DNA from: Devosia sp.
GTDB lineage: Bacteria > Pseudomonadota > Alphaproteobacteria > Rhizobiales > Devosiaceae
NCBI GenBank assembly: GCA_015234425.1
Contig: JADGNE010000050.1
Coordinates: 62,001 to 126,000 of the forward strand
Direction: 5' to 3'
DNA: 64,000 bases
Each line of letters opens with the position of its first letter. The first letter of the stretch is position 1. The position numbers and the translations under genes are program-made. The notes under the pieces are model-generated. The model was not told where the DNA came from and searched no databases. It worked only from the letters and a program-made list of their open reading frames with translations. Below, one piece after another: positions 43,705 through 52,385 of this stretch.

Positions 43705-44475
43705 ATGCTGCTGTCTAACCCATTTGACCTTTCAGGACAACGTGCGCTGATCACCGGGTCGAGCCGCGGGCTGGGCTTTGCCATGGCGCGAGGACTTGCC
43801 CAGGCGGGGGCGAGCGTAGTGCTCAATGGTCGCGACAATGTCTCGCTGGGCAATGCCGCAGCCGATCTCGCAGCGGAAGGCGCCAATGTGACGGCGCTAG
43901 CCTTTGACGTGACCAGCCCAGACAGTGTCGAGGCGGCGATCGAGCACTGCGAGAGCGAAATCGGCCCGATCGACATTCTGGTCAACAACGCGGGCATACA
44001 GATTCGCGGGTCACTGGAGAATTTTCGCCACGACGATTTCGAGCGCATGCTGTCGGGCCATGTGGTCTCGGCCTTCAGCGTCAGCCAGATGGTCGCGCGG
44101 CACATGATTGGCCGCGGACGGGGCAAGATCATCAACATCTGCTCGGTGCTGACCAATGTGGCGCGCCCCACGGTTGCGCCCTATAGTGCGGCAAAGGCGG
44201 CAATCGCCAATCTGACACGCGGCATGGCGGCGGACTGGGCCCCCAAGGGGCTCCATATCAACGCCATTGCGCCCGGCTATTTCAAAACCGAACTCAACCA
44301 GGCGCTGATGGCCAATCCAGAATTCAATGCCTGGGTCGAGAACCGCACACCCATGGGGCGCTGGGGAGACGTCGCGGAACTGGGACCAGTGGCCGTGTTC
44401 CTCGCCTCCAAAGCCTCCAGCTATATCAATGGACACATTCTTTATGTCGATGGCGCCTTCACCGCAGTCGTTTGA
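43705..44475 (+). CDS. Gluconate 5-dehydrogenase-like SDR
   Basis: A 256-residue short-chain dehydrogenase. The cofactor loop is LITGSSRGLGFAMARGL (about residues 16-32), NNAGIQ is near 93 and the catalytic Ser-Tyr-Lys lie in CSVLTNVARPTVAPYSAAKAA. The N-terminus (SNPFDLSGQRALITGSSRG) is typical of gluconate/5-ketogluconate oxidoreductases (IdnO/Gno). Immediate coupling to gluconokinase and the divergent gnd supports gluconate metabolism. Confidence 0.85.
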   Translation: MLLSNPFDLSGQRALITGSSRGLGFAMARGLAQAGASVVLNGRDNVSLGNAAADLAAEGANVTALAFDVTSPDSVEAAIEHCESEIGPIDILVNNAGIQIRGSLENFRHDDFERMLSGHVVSAFSVSQMVARHMIGRGRGKIINICSVLTNVARPTVAPYSAAKAAIANLTRGMAADWAPKGLHINAIAPGYFKTELNQALMANPEFNAWVENRTPMGRWGDVAELGPVAVFLASKASSYINGHILYVDGAFTAVV

Positions 44476-45010
44476 GCCCGCCCGCATCATCATTGTGATG
44501 GGAGTCAGCTCTTCGGGCAAATCCACCGTGGGTGCAGCGCTCGGCCGGGCTCTGCACGCGCCTTTTCTCGATGGCGACAAATATCACCCTGCCGCCAATG
44601 TCGAGAAAATGCGGGCCGGCACGCCCCTCACCGACGAAGATCGCTGGCCCTGGCTCGAGGCTCTCAGCGCCGCGCTCAAGGAGGCCGCCGATGGCAAGAA
44701 GGGTGTTGCTGTGGGTGCCTGCTCCGCGCTCAAGCGCAGCTATCGCGACTTCATCACCGAAAAGGCCGGCGAGCCGGTGCTCTTCGTCTATCTGCAGGGC
44801 AACCGCGAAATCATCGGCGAGCGCATGGCCAAGCGCAGCCATGAGTATATGCCCACGAGCCTGCTCGACAGCCAGTTCGCGACACTGGAAGAGCCCGATC
44901 CGGCGCGTGAGAATGTGCAGATCGTGCCGGTCACCGATCCGGTCAACCGGATCGTGACGACCGTCACGGGCACGCTCACCCACCTCAAGAGTTTCAAGCG
45001 CTGGCAGTAG
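44450..45010 (+). CDS. gntK: Gluconokinase
   Basis: A 186-residue P-loop kinase that phosphorylates gluconate to 6-phosphogluconate. Walker A is MGVSSSGKSTVGAALG (about residues 14-29), with FLDGDKYHPAANVEKM and TDEDRWPWLEAL following, all typical of GntK. The start is at ATG 44450 or 44444; both overlap the dehydrogenase end by about 26-32 bases, implying coupled expression. The product feeds Gnd. Confidence 0.93.
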   Translation: MAPSPQSFEPARIIIVMGVSSSGKSTVGAALGRALHAPFLDGDKYHPAANVEKMRAGTPLTDEDRWPWLEALSAALKEAADGKKGVAVGACSALKRSYRDFITEKAGEPVLFVYLQGNREIIGERMAKRSHEYMPTSLLDSQFATLEEPDPARENVQIVPVTDPVNRIVTTVTGTLTHLKSFKRWQ

Positions 45011-45011
45011 C

Positions 45012-45587
45012 TCAGTCGGCGGAGCGCGCCCGGGTCAGCCAGACGCGGCCGCGCGGCGACAGATCGTAGCCGATCACGAGGCTCTCGGTGAGGCCGAGTG
45101 CCTTCAGCCGGCGCACGCTGTTCTTGAACTTGACCTTTTCCATGCCGAGGGTTTCGGCCAGCTCATTCGCAGGCACACCGGGGCCCTCTTGGATGAGATC
45201 AAGGGCGCGGCGGGTCCACGGATTGCCGCCGTCCATGCGGGCCAGCGTCTGGGAGATTTCATCGAACTCGGCGTCCGACAGCGCGTCGCTTTCGCGCAGC
45301 GCCACGCGCGGGTCCTCACCGAGATAGTGAAGGCGGATGCGGTAAAGCGTGCCCTCGCGCTTGCCCAGCATTGCATTGAGTTCGTCGCGCCCTGCAAAAC
45401 CGGCGCGCGCCAGATCTTCAGGATCGACCGTCTTGATGCCAACCACATCCACCGCGTCGATGGCCAGGATCCCGGCAGAGGTCACGAGGGTCCCGCCGGC
45501 CTTTACCGTCGGCTTCTCCCAGCGCCGAAACGCCGTGTCGACCTGTCCGGATACGATAGCCTCTAGGTCTTCGGCTGTGATCAGCAT
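45012..45587 (-). CDS. ASCH-like domain protein with C-terminal winged helix
   Basis: A 191-residue protein. The N-terminal 95 residues resemble a PUA/ASCH fold (FRRWEKPTVKAGGTLVTSAG, RIRLHYLGEDP). The C-terminal part resembles a winged helix (GVPANELAETLGMEKVKFKN, LKALGLTESLVIGYDLSPRG). The N-terminal domain is clearly homologous to the protein at 48573-48860. A nucleic-acid-binding role is plausible; not established. Confidence 0.72.
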   Translation of the reverse strand: MLITAEDLEAIVSGQVDTAFRRWEKPTVKAGGTLVTSAGILAIDAVDVVGIKTVDPEDLARAGFAGRDELNAMLGKREGTLYRIRLHYLGEDPRVALRESDALSDAEFDEISQTLARMDGGNPWTRRALDLIQEGPGVPANELAETLGMEKVKFKNSVRRLKALGLTESLVIGYDLSPRGRVWLTRARSAD

Positions 45588-45698
45588 GGTCGTGTCTCCG
45601 TTCGAATCGTGGCCTGCACATCAGGCATGGTTGGCTGTCCCTTACGCCAAAGCCGCCGTATCGCCCACCTCTGGCAGCCCATTCTGTCTCGTGCCCTG

Positions 45699-46172
45699 TC
45701 AGATGGTCGCGGGGACGCCCGGATTGCGCGACAGGCTGGCATTGGCGTAGCGGTCGTCGTGGCTGACTTCACGGCCCGCCCAGTCGGGTAGTGCAATGTC
45801 CTGGGCGGCATCGGTCAGTTCGACTTCAGCCATGACGAGACCGGCATGGCTGCCCTCGAAGACATCGACCTCCCAGGTGAGGCCGCCAAAGGGCACTTCG
45901 TAACGGCGTTTTTCGACAACTTCGGGGCGCGCCATCTCGAGCAGCGCCCTGCCCTCTTCGAGCGGCACGTCATATTCGAACTCCGCCCGGCTGATGCCTC
46001 TCGTGGGGCCCTTCAGCGTCAGGACCGCGCGGGCGTCGTCGATGATGCGGATGCGGACCGTGGCCTTGGCATTGGTGGAGAGATAGCCTTGGCGCAGGGC
46101 CGAACTGCTGGTTGCCGCCCCGCGCCAGCCATCGCCGGTCACCAGGAACTTGCGCTCGATTTCAATGGCCAT
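45699..46172 (-). CDS. CYTH domain protein, probable inorganic triphosphatase
   Basis: A 157-residue CYTH/triphosphate tunnel protein. The signature EIERKFLVTGD (ExExK) is at the N-terminus, and alternating charged strands follow: KATVRIRIIDD, AVLTLKGPTRGISRAEFEY, then VDVFEGSHAGLVMAEVEL. The start at 46172 is 3 bases from the ogt stop, so the two are probably one operon. Substrate probably a linear or nucleotide triphosphate. Confidence 0.85.
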   Translation of the reverse strand: MAIEIERKFLVTGDGWRGAATSSSALRQGYLSTNAKATVRIRIIDDARAVLTLKGPTRGISRAEFEYDVPLEEGRALLEMARPEVVEKRRYEVPFGGLTWEVDVFEGSHAGLVMAEVELTDAAQDIALPDWAGREVSHDDRYANASLSRNPGVPATI

Positions 46173-46174
46173 AG

Positions 46175-46711
46175 CTAAAATCCGAAATTCATCTGGCCCG
46201 GTGGCGCGCCGATGGTCACGCCCTCGAGGGCCAGCATTTTTTGCTTGGTTGCCGCCCCGCCAGGAGCTGAAAAGCCACCGGCCTTGCCATTGCTGGCCAG
46301 AACCCGGTGGCAGGGAATGACGAGCGGCATGGGATTGGCGCTCATGGCCTGCCCGACGGCGCGCGAGAGACCCACATCGCCCAGCGCGCGGGCCATCTCG
46401 CCATAAGTGGTCACCTGCCCCCACCCGTAACCGAGAAGGAGCTGGTAGGCGCGGCGATGGAACTCCGGCAGGCCGGAGAGATCGAGCGGCACCCCGCTGA
46501 AATCAACCGCGATGCCATCGGCGTAGTCTTCGATCCGACCCATGAGGGTTTCGACCCAGATCGGTGGATCACCCGCCTCGGCGCCGCCACGGCCGAGCCG
46601 TTCGCGCAGGGCTGCTTCGTCATCATCGGGCAGCAGCACGCGGGCAAGACCGGTGTCGGTCCAACCAAGGCCGAATATGCCCAGCGCGGTGGGAAAAGTC
46701 GTGGTCTCCAT
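46175..46711 (-). CDS. ogt: Methylated-DNA-protein-cysteine methyltransferase
   Basis: A 178-residue DNA alkyl-damage repair protein. The acceptor Cys is in MPLVIPCHRVLASNGKAGGF (PCHRV, about residue 135), with the DNA-binding wing YGWGQVTTYGEMARALGD upstream. It transfers O6-alkyl groups from guanine to itself, irreversibly. The N-terminal domain is the Ogt type without an Ada DNA-binding part. Confidence 0.92.
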   Translation of the reverse strand: METTTFPTALGIFGLGWTDTGLARVLLPDDDEAALRERLGRGGAEAGDPPIWVETLMGRIEDYADGIAVDFSGVPLDLSGLPEFHRRAYQLLLGYGWGQVTTYGEMARALGDVGLSRAVGQAMSANPMPLVIPCHRVLASNGKAGGFSAPGGAATKQKMLALEGVTIGAPPGQMNFGF

Positions 46712-46829
46712 CGCTCCAGCATAGGCTTTTGAGGCGGGTCCCGCCAGCGGCGGAGCAGCATCACCGGCCGATGCTGACAGCTTCTGTCACCCGGCAAACG
46801 CTAAGAGACCGGGCAGAAGGGGAGAAAAA

Positions 46830-47357
46830 ATGGCCAGGATTGTTGGATATATCGCCACGAGCCTCGATGGTTACATCGCCGATGGGCAGGAAAACCTCGA
46901 CTGGTTGACCCAGCGCGCCGATCTCGATCTCGGCGAGCACCACTATGAGAATTTCATCAGGTCCATCCGCACCGTGGTGATGGGCCGCTCGACCTATGAC
47001 TGGGTAGCCGAGCATGGCGGGCCCTGGGCCTATGCGGACCAGCGCGTACTGGTGGTCACGTCGCGGCCGATTGAAGAGCCGAAAGGCACCCTCGAAACCC
47101 GCGAGAACGTCGATGATCTTGTTCGCGAACTGCGCGGCCTGGATGATGGGGACGTCTGGATGGTCGGCGGGGGCCGCCTGCAGATGGCCTTCATGGAACG
47201 CGGGGCGCTCGATGAACTCGAAATCTATGTGATCTCGGAAATCCTGGGGGGCGGCATCCCCCTGTTTCCGCCAACTGGGCTACGGAGCAGTCCGAAGCTG
47301 ATCTCGGCCAAAGCGCTCGGGAGCGGGTGCGCGCGGTTCCACTACAGCTTCTCATAA
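46830..47357 (+). CDS. Dihydrofolate reductase-like (RibD C-terminal type) protein
   Basis: A 175-residue protein with the small bacterial dihydrofolate-reductase-like fold (RIVGYIATSLDGYIAD, VVMGRSTYDWVAEHGGPW, VWMVGGGRLQMAFM). These proteins are related to the RibD reductase domain and are not normally true DHFR. Actual substrate unknown. Confidence 0.88.
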   Translation: MARIVGYIATSLDGYIADGQENLDWLTQRADLDLGEHHYENFIRSIRTVVMGRSTYDWVAEHGGPWAYADQRVLVVTSRPIEEPKGTLETRENVDDLVRELRGLDDGDVWMVGGGRLQMAFMERGALDELEIYVISEILGGGIPLFPPTGLRSSPKLISAKALGSGCARFHYSFS

Positions 47358-47383
47358 AAAAGGCCCCGACAGATGTCGGGGCC
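47356..47383 (-). terminator. Rho-independent terminator after csbD
   Basis: GGCCCCGAC (47362-47370) pairs with GTCGGGGCC (47375-47383); on the minus strand six T follow (A run 47356-47361). It also ends close to the plus-strand reductase stop and may serve both directions. Confidence 0.88.
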
Positions 47384-47407
47384 TCTCCTTGTTCAGCTTG
47401 GGGCCGA

Positions 47408-47590
47408 TCAATCGTCGAGGGCTTTGCGGACCTCATTCTTCACATCGCCGACCTTCTGCTGAACCTTGCCCTCGGCCTTGTCCAGCTTGCCTTCGGCCTG
47501 GAGCTTCGCATCGCCGGTAAGGCCGCCAACAGCGTCCTTGACTGCGCCCTTGATCTGCTTGCCAGCGCCGTCTACCTGATCCTTGTTCAT
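47408..47590 (-). CDS. CsbD family stress-response protein
   Basis: A 60-residue hydrophilic protein. MNKDQVDGAGKQIKGAVKDA and GDAKLQAEGKLDKAEGKVQ, rich in Lys, Gly and Ala, match the CsbD family, whose members are induced by stress. Strong GGAGG site upstream and terminator downstream suggest a single-gene transcript. Confidence 0.9.
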   Translation of the reverse strand: MNKDQVDGAGKQIKGAVKDAVGGLTGDAKLQAEGKLDKAEGKVQQKVGDVKNEVRKALDD

Positions 47591-47702
47591 GAGAACCTCC
47601 TTGGTGTTGAAACTTGCAGGGATAACTTCTGTTAAGCCCTGTTCGTTCCCTCAACAGATTGTGCACACCGGTTGGCGGAACCATCCGCAGTCTGGTACAG
47701 CC

Positions 47703-48380
47703 ATGCCCATGCCCGGACCCATGCCCACACTGGTCGACTATTTTCCCCCGACCGATCCCTATCTCAATGTCCTTCACGTCGATGACGACATCCTTGTCGT
47801 CGACAAGCAGTCTGGCCTGCTCAGCGTGCCCGGCAAGGATCCCTCGCTGTGGGACTGCATCGAGCACCGGGCGCGCCAGACTTGGCCGACGGCCGGCATG
47901 TGCCACCGCCTCGACAAGGATACGTCCGGCGTATTGGTGATGGCGCTCAACAAGCGTGCTCATGGCCGCATCGGCAGCCAGTTCGAGCATCGCAAGACCA
48001 CCAAGAGCTATGTCGCCCGGGTCGCCGGGATCATCGCCGAGGACACGGGCCTTATCGATCTGCCGCTCGCGACCGACTGGGAAAACAAGCCGCGCCAGCG
48101 TGTCGACTATGAGAACGGGCGCTCGGCGCAGACCGAATGGCAGGTGCTGGAACGCGAGGACAATGTCACCCGCGTTCGCCTCGTGCCGCTGACGGGACGG
48201 ACGCACCAGCTGCGCGTTCACATGAAGGCTTTGGGCCATGTGATTCTGGGCGATGCGTTTTATGCCGATGGTGATGTGCTGCGCGCGGCCGACCGGCTGC
48301 AACTGCACGCTGCCGAACTTGGCTTCACCCATCCGACGACGGAAGAGTTCATGACCTTCGTCGCACCGACGCCATTTTGA
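47703..48380 (+). CDS. rluA: RluA family pseudouridine synthase
   Basis: A 225-residue enzyme isomerising uridines in 23S rRNA or tRNA. The catalytic Asp is in GMCHRLDKDTSGVLVMAL (HRLD, about residue 65). LVPLTGRTHQLRVHMKALGH (about 163-182) is the second family motif, and ILVVDKQSGLLSVPG near residue 27 is also conserved. The start is one of three near-identical ATGs (47703, 47709, 47721); no clear ribosome site decides it. No S4 domain. Confidence 0.88.
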   Translation: MPMPGPMPTLVDYFPPTDPYLNVLHVDDDILVVDKQSGLLSVPGKDPSLWDCIEHRARQTWPTAGMCHRLDKDTSGVLVMALNKRAHGRIGSQFEHRKTTKSYVARVAGIIAEDTGLIDLPLATDWENKPRQRVDYENGRSAQTEWQVLEREDNVTRVRLVPLTGRTHQLRVHMKALGHVILGDAFYADGDVLRAADRLQLHAAELGFTHPTTEEFMTFVAPTPF

Positions 48381-48452
48381 ATTTTTTGGTGACCGGACGC
48401 TGACCGCGTAGTCGGCGCCCCTCGCCGCTTGCTGCCCTGCAACCGAATAGTC

Positions 48453-48518
48453 ACCACCCGGCCTCTCCGGGTGGTCCATGCTCCCGCAAAGACGGATTGC
48501 CCGGACAAGCCGGGCAAT
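48453..48518. repeat. REP-like hairpins in the rluA/ASCH gap
   Basis: Two adjacent hairpins: ACCACCCGG-CCTCT-CCGGGTGGT (48453-48475) and ATTGCCCGG-ACAAG-CCGGGCAAT (48496-48518). The second matches a motif I know as common between genes in alphaproteobacterial genomes. The rest of this 192-base gap shows nothing else. Confidence 0.65.
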
Positions 48519-48572
48519 GACGGTGCGGAGGGTGCGTTTTCTTTAGTCAGACGGTAACGGCTGAGGGACGCC

Positions 48573-48860
48573 CTACTCGGCGTCGCCGATATAGCCGACT
48601 TCGATCTTCTGGAAGACGCTGCCCTCTTTCATCGTGTCGAGCCAGCGGCGGAAATCAGCCACATCCTTGAAGCCGGCGCGTTGCGCCTCGGCCTCGGTGA
48701 CATCATCGGGGCTCATGTCGGTGATCGCCTTGATGGCGAGGAGGCCGACCTTGGTCTTGAGCGTGCCCCCGGCCTTGACCGTCTGACGGTTCCAGCGCCG
48801 GAAGACCAGATCAACCTTGCCGGCCTTGATGTCCTCGAGCAGGTCGCGCTTGAGCAGCAT
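48573..48860 (-). CDS. ASCH-like domain protein (single domain)
   Basis: A 95-residue protein clearly paralogous to residues 1-95 of the protein at 45012-45587. Shared blocks are FRRWN..TVKAGGTL, GLLAIKAI and RAGFKDVADF. No second domain. It overlaps the ridA stop by 1 base (translationally coupled). Possibly an RNA- or nucleotide-binding protein; not established. Confidence 0.72.
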   Translation of the reverse strand: MLLKRDLLEDIKAGKVDLVFRRWNRQTVKAGGTLKTKVGLLAIKAITDMSPDDVTEAEAQRAGFKDVADFRRWLDTMKEGSVFQKIEVGYIGDAE

Positions 48861-49240
48861 CAGTCGAGAACCGCCGTTGCGGTCATTTCGATACGCAGGC
48901 CCTTGGCGAGCAGCTCCTTGACGACGACAGTGGCGCGGACCGGGAACGGCTGGGCGGTAAAGAACTCGCGATAGACCTTGTTCATGCCCGGCGCGTCGGC
49001 GCTGTCGATGAGGAAGATCTGGATCATAACGATGTTCGTCAGCGCACCGCCGGCCGCCTTCACGCCCATCTCCAGGTTCTGGATGCAGCGGCGCGCCTGC
49101 TCTTCGATGTCGCCGGTGAGGATTTCGCCGGTCACCGGATCTTCGGCGACGGCCACGAGCCAGACATGCTTGCCCGCACGCACCGCGTCATTGATGGGAG
49201 CCGAGGATGGCGCGACGCCGGTTGCAATAGGTTCAATCAT
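48860..49240 (-). CDS. ridA: RidA family protein
   Basis: A 126-residue reactive-imine deaminase-like protein. EEQARRCIQNLEMGVKAAGG, NIVMIQIFLIDSA and FFTAQPFPVRATVVVKELLA match RidA (YjgF/YER057c) proteins, in which the conserved Arg in PVRATV binds the imine carboxylate. Probably removes 2-aminoacrylate or a similar reactive enamine. Confidence 0.85.
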   Translation of the reverse strand: MIEPIATGVAPSSAPINDAVRAGKHVWLVAVAEDPVTGEILTGDIEEQARRCIQNLEMGVKAAGGALTNIVMIQIFLIDSADAPGMNKVYREFFTAQPFPVRATVVVKELLAKGLRIEMTATAVLD

Positions 49241-49258
49241 GTCTGTCTCGTCAAAGTC

Positions 49259-49341
49259 TGGTGCGGGCGACGGGAATCGAACCCGTACGCCGAAGCGAGG
49301 GATTTTAAGTCCCTTGTGTCTACCAATTTCACCACGCCCGC
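49259..49341 (-). tRNA. tRNA-Leu (anticodon TAA)
   Basis: On the minus strand the acceptor arm GCGGGCG pairs with CGCCCGC, the T arm reads GGGTTCGATTCCC, and a short variable arm lies between. The anticodon loop CTTAAAA gives TAA, which reads TTA and TTG leucine codons. CCA is encoded at the 3' end. Length 83 bases. Confidence 0.96.
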
Positions 49342-49354
49342 ATTGTCGGAAAGG

Positions 49355-49852
49355 TCAGTCGGTGCCGCCCGAAATCGGAGCGACATAGGCAACGTCGAGA
49401 TCCCACGGGAAGAAGATCCAGGTATCCTGGCTCACTTCGGTGATGAAGGTATCGACCAGCTCGCGGCCCTTGGGCTTGGCATAGACGGTGGCAAAATGGG
49501 CGCCGGGAAGCATCTCGCGGACGACGCGGGCAGTGTTGCCGGTATCGACCAGATCGTCGACGATCAGAACCTTGCCGCCATTGGCAGCAAGCTCGAGCAC
49601 CTGTGGGCTGATTTCCTTGAGCACCTTGATGCCGCTCTGGTTCTGATGGTCGTAGCTCTTGACCGAGACGGTTTCGACGGTGCGAATATTGAGTTCGCGC
49701 GCGACGATTGCTGCGGGCACGAGGCCACCGCGGGCAATGGCGACAACGGCGTCGAACGTACCCATGCCGGCCAGGCGCCAGGCCAGCGCGCGGCTGTCAC
49801 GGTGGAACTGGTCCCAGGTGACGGGGAAGGACTTCTGGTTCGGATTGCTCAA
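49355..49852 (-). CDS. gpt: Xanthine phosphoribosyltransferase
   Basis: A 165-residue purine-salvage enzyme. PRPP-binding is [20 protein letters not shown] (about residues 90-109). [20 protein letters not shown] and [15 protein letters not shown] are typical of Gpt. Start is TTG at 49852 (MSNPNQKSF), with AAGGAG well placed; the ORF upstream of it is not credible. No ATG is in frame at that site. Confidence 0.88.
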
Positions 49853-49939
49853 CGCATCTCTCCTTGGGCGGGGGTGGGCCAACGCCCTGAATCTGGATTT
49901 TTCGAGCCTGTCCTTAGCAAAGCTCGGGGCCGACGCCAA

Positions 49940-50710
49940 TCATTGTGCGTCGGGCGGCGCGATTCCTGCTTTTGCATGTGCAGCGTCTACCATGGCGCGG
50001 ACCTTCTCGGCGGCCTCGGCCAGCAGGGCTTCGTCGGCGCAGCGCAGCACGAGCTCGGTCATCACCCGGTCGCCACCCATCTGTGGATAGCTGCCCATCT
50101 TGACGTCCGGATACTGTTCCTGGAGCGCGGCCAATGGACCGCCGACCGTCCCCTCGCCCACCGCCGCCTTGACGGTGACCGACAGCACTTTCTTGCTGCC
50201 CTTGAGAGTGGGAGCCAGCGCTTCAAGCATGGCGCGCATGATGACTGGCACGCCGGCCATCACGTGGACATTGCCGATGCGGAAGCCAGGCGCGGCGCTG
50301 ACGGAATTGACGATGAGATCGGCGCCCTCGGGAATACGCGCCATGCGCAGGCGTGCTTCATTCACCTCGGTTCCGGTCTGCTTCCAGCGCGCCTCGAGCA
50401 TTTCGCGCGCCTGGGCATTGATCGGCAGGGCCACGCCGAAGGCCTTGGCGATGGCGTCGGCGGTGATGTCGTCGTGGGTGGGGCCAATGCCGCCCGTGGT
50501 GAAGACATAGGTATAGCGGGCGCGCAGGGCGTTGACCGCCTCGACAATGCTCTCTTCCACGTCGCTGACCACCCGAACTTCGGTCAGGTCGATCCCAAGA
50601 TCGGTGCAGAAGTCGGCCACCGCGCCAATATTGACGTCCTTGGTGCGACCGGAGAGGATTTCGTCACCGATCACCAGAAGACCGGCAGTAACGCGGGATT
50701 GGCTCGACAT
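49940..50710 (-). CDS. CinA N-terminal (competence/damage-inducible-like, MoaB-fold) protein
   Basis: A 256-residue protein with the molybdopterin-binding-like fold of CinA: LLVIGDEILSGRTKDVNIGA (residues 9-28) and YVFTTGGIGPTHDDITADA (about 60-78). It lacks the C-terminal nicotinamide-nucleotide amidase domain, so it is the short form common in rhizobial-type bacteria. The start may be 50710 or 50722; no strong ribosome site decides. Confidence 0.85.
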   Translation of the reverse strand: MSSQSRVTAGLLVIGDEILSGRTKDVNIGAVADFCTDLGIDLTEVRVVSDVEESIVEAVNALRARYTYVFTTGGIGPTHDDITADAIAKAFGVALPINAQAREMLEARWKQTGTEVNEARLRMARIPEGADLIVNSVSAAPGFRIGNVHVMAGVPVIMRAMLEALAPTLKGSKKVLSVTVKAAVGEGTVGGPLAALQEQYPDVKMGSYPQMGGDRVMTELVLRCADEALLAEAAEKVRAMVDAAHAKAGIAPPDAQ

Positions 50711-50831
50711 TGGGCATTCCATCACTGTGGGCCCTGAGGAATGCTACCAGCGCAAGGTTGCGTCAAGCGGCTGGGGCCTTTTAATCCCGAAAGCAAATGA
50801 CTAGGTTGGCCTTTGAATACCGGAGTTCTCT

Positions 50832-51668
50832 ATGGTTACCTACGTCGAAGCGTCCACCCAGCCCCGCCGCACCCCAGGCATCATCCCGCTGCACGGCGAG
50901 GACGGTTTTGCCGGCATGCGCAAGGCCGGGCAGCTGACCGCCCAGGCGCTGGACATTTTGACCGAGTATGTCGAGCCGGGCGTGCCAACCGCCAAGCTCG
51001 ACCAGATTGCCTATGAATTCGCGCGCGATAACGGCGCCCTGCCCGCCACCCTGTTCTACAAGGGGTTCCGGCATTCGCTCTGCACCTCGATCAATCACGT
51101 GGTGTGCCATGGCATTCCCGATGAACGCGGCCTGCGCGACGGCGACATCGTCAATATCGACCTCACCCTCATCGTCGACGGCTGGTATGGCGATTCGAGC
51201 CGGATGTACGCGGTGGGCGACATCAGCCGGAAGGCCGAGCGCCTGATCGAAGTCACCTATGCCAGCCTTGAAGCCGGCCTGGCCGCCGCGAAGCCGGGCA
51301 ACACCACTGGCGACATCGGTGCTGCCATCCAGGCCGTGGCCGAGGGTCAGGACATGAGCGTGGTGCGCGACTTCGTCGGCCATGGCGTCGGCCGGCTGTT
51401 CCACGACGAGCCGAACATCCTCCATTTCGGCACCCCCGGAACAGGTGCGCCGCTCAAGCCCGGCATGATCTTCACCATCGAGCCGATGATCAATCTGGGC
51501 AAGCCGCACGTCAAAATCCTTTCCGATGGCTGGACCGCCGTGACCCGCGACCGGACCCTCTCGGCGCAGTGCGAGCACTCGATCGGCATCACCGAAACGG
51601 GCAATGAGATCTTCACGCTCTCCCCCGGAGGTCTCTTCAACCCGCTGGCGGCGCGGAGCAGCCAGTGA
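50832..51668 (+). CDS. map: Methionine aminopeptidase
   Basis: A 278-residue metallopeptidase that removes the initiator Met from nascent proteins. The metal ligands are in NIDLTLIVDGWYGDSSRMY (Asp, about 108-120), FVGHGVGRLFHDEP (His), FTIEPMINLGKP (Glu) and QCEHSIGIT. Type I enzyme. It overlaps the radC start by 4 bases (GTGA). Confidence 0.97.
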   Translation: MVTYVEASTQPRRTPGIIPLHGEDGFAGMRKAGQLTAQALDILTEYVEPGVPTAKLDQIAYEFARDNGALPATLFYKGFRHSLCTSINHVVCHGIPDERGLRDGDIVNIDLTLIVDGWYGDSSRMYAVGDISRKAERLIEVTYASLEAGLAAAKPGNTTGDIGAAIQAVAEGQDMSVVRDFVGHGVGRLFHDEPNILHFGTPGTGAPLKPGMIFTIEPMINLGKPHVKILSDGWTAVTRDRTLSAQCEHSIGITETGNEIFTLSPGGLFNPLAARSSQ

Positions 51669-52385
51669 GCGAAGACAGGGCCAAATCGAAGGGCCTGTCT
51701 GAAGCGGTGGCCAAGCCGCACTATCTTGGCCACCGCGAAAGAGCGCGGGAGCGCTTCAATCTCCTCGGTGGCGCCGTCTCGCCGACTACGAACTTCTCGA
51801 GCTTGTGCTCCACATGGCGAACCCCCAGCGCGACACCAAGGCGCTGGCCAAGGACCTCCTCGCCCGCTTCGGCTCGATCTCGGAAGTGCTGGGTGCGCCC
51901 CCTGCCCGTCTCGCCGAAGTGAAGGGGCTCGGCGAAACCTCCATCACCATCTCAAGGTCATGCAGGCCGTGGCGCAGCGCTATGGCCGCGACAAGGTCGA
52001 CAAGGAAAAGCCGATCCTCTCGTCATGGACGCAGCTGATCGACTACTGCCACAACGCCATGGCCTATGAGACGGTGGAGCAGTTCCGCATCCTCTTTCTC
52101 GACAAGAAGAACCGGCTGATCGCCGATGAGGTGCAGCAGGTTGGCACCGTGGACCACACGCCGGTCTATCCCCGCGAAGTTATCCGGCGCACGCTGGAGC
52201 TCTCGGCAACCGCGCTGATCCTTGTCCACAACCATCCCTCGGGCGACCCGGCGCCATCGGCTGCCGACGTGCGCATGGCCAAGGAAATCGCCGAGATCGC
52301 CAAGCCGATGGGAATTACCGTGCACGACCACATCATCATCGGTCGATCCGGACATGCTTCGCTCAAGGGGCTGAAATTATTCTGA
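51665..52385 (+). pseudogene. radC: RadC/JAB-domain DNA-repair-type protein with two frameshifts
   Basis: The RadC sequence runs through three frames: [20 protein letters not shown] from GTG 51665, then [20 protein letters not shown] from about 51781, then [20 protein letters not shown] from about 51951 to the stop at 52385. Restoring one C near 51771-51775 and one C near 51947-51948 gives a normal 240-residue protein with the JAB metal motif [19 protein letters not shown]. Recent mutations or sequencing errors; see findings. Confidence 0.85.

Noticed and set aside
45581..45811. Minus-strand frame of 76 codons before the CYTH gene
   Set aside because: Overlaps the end of the CYTH gene in another frame, no ribosome site and no recognisable features.
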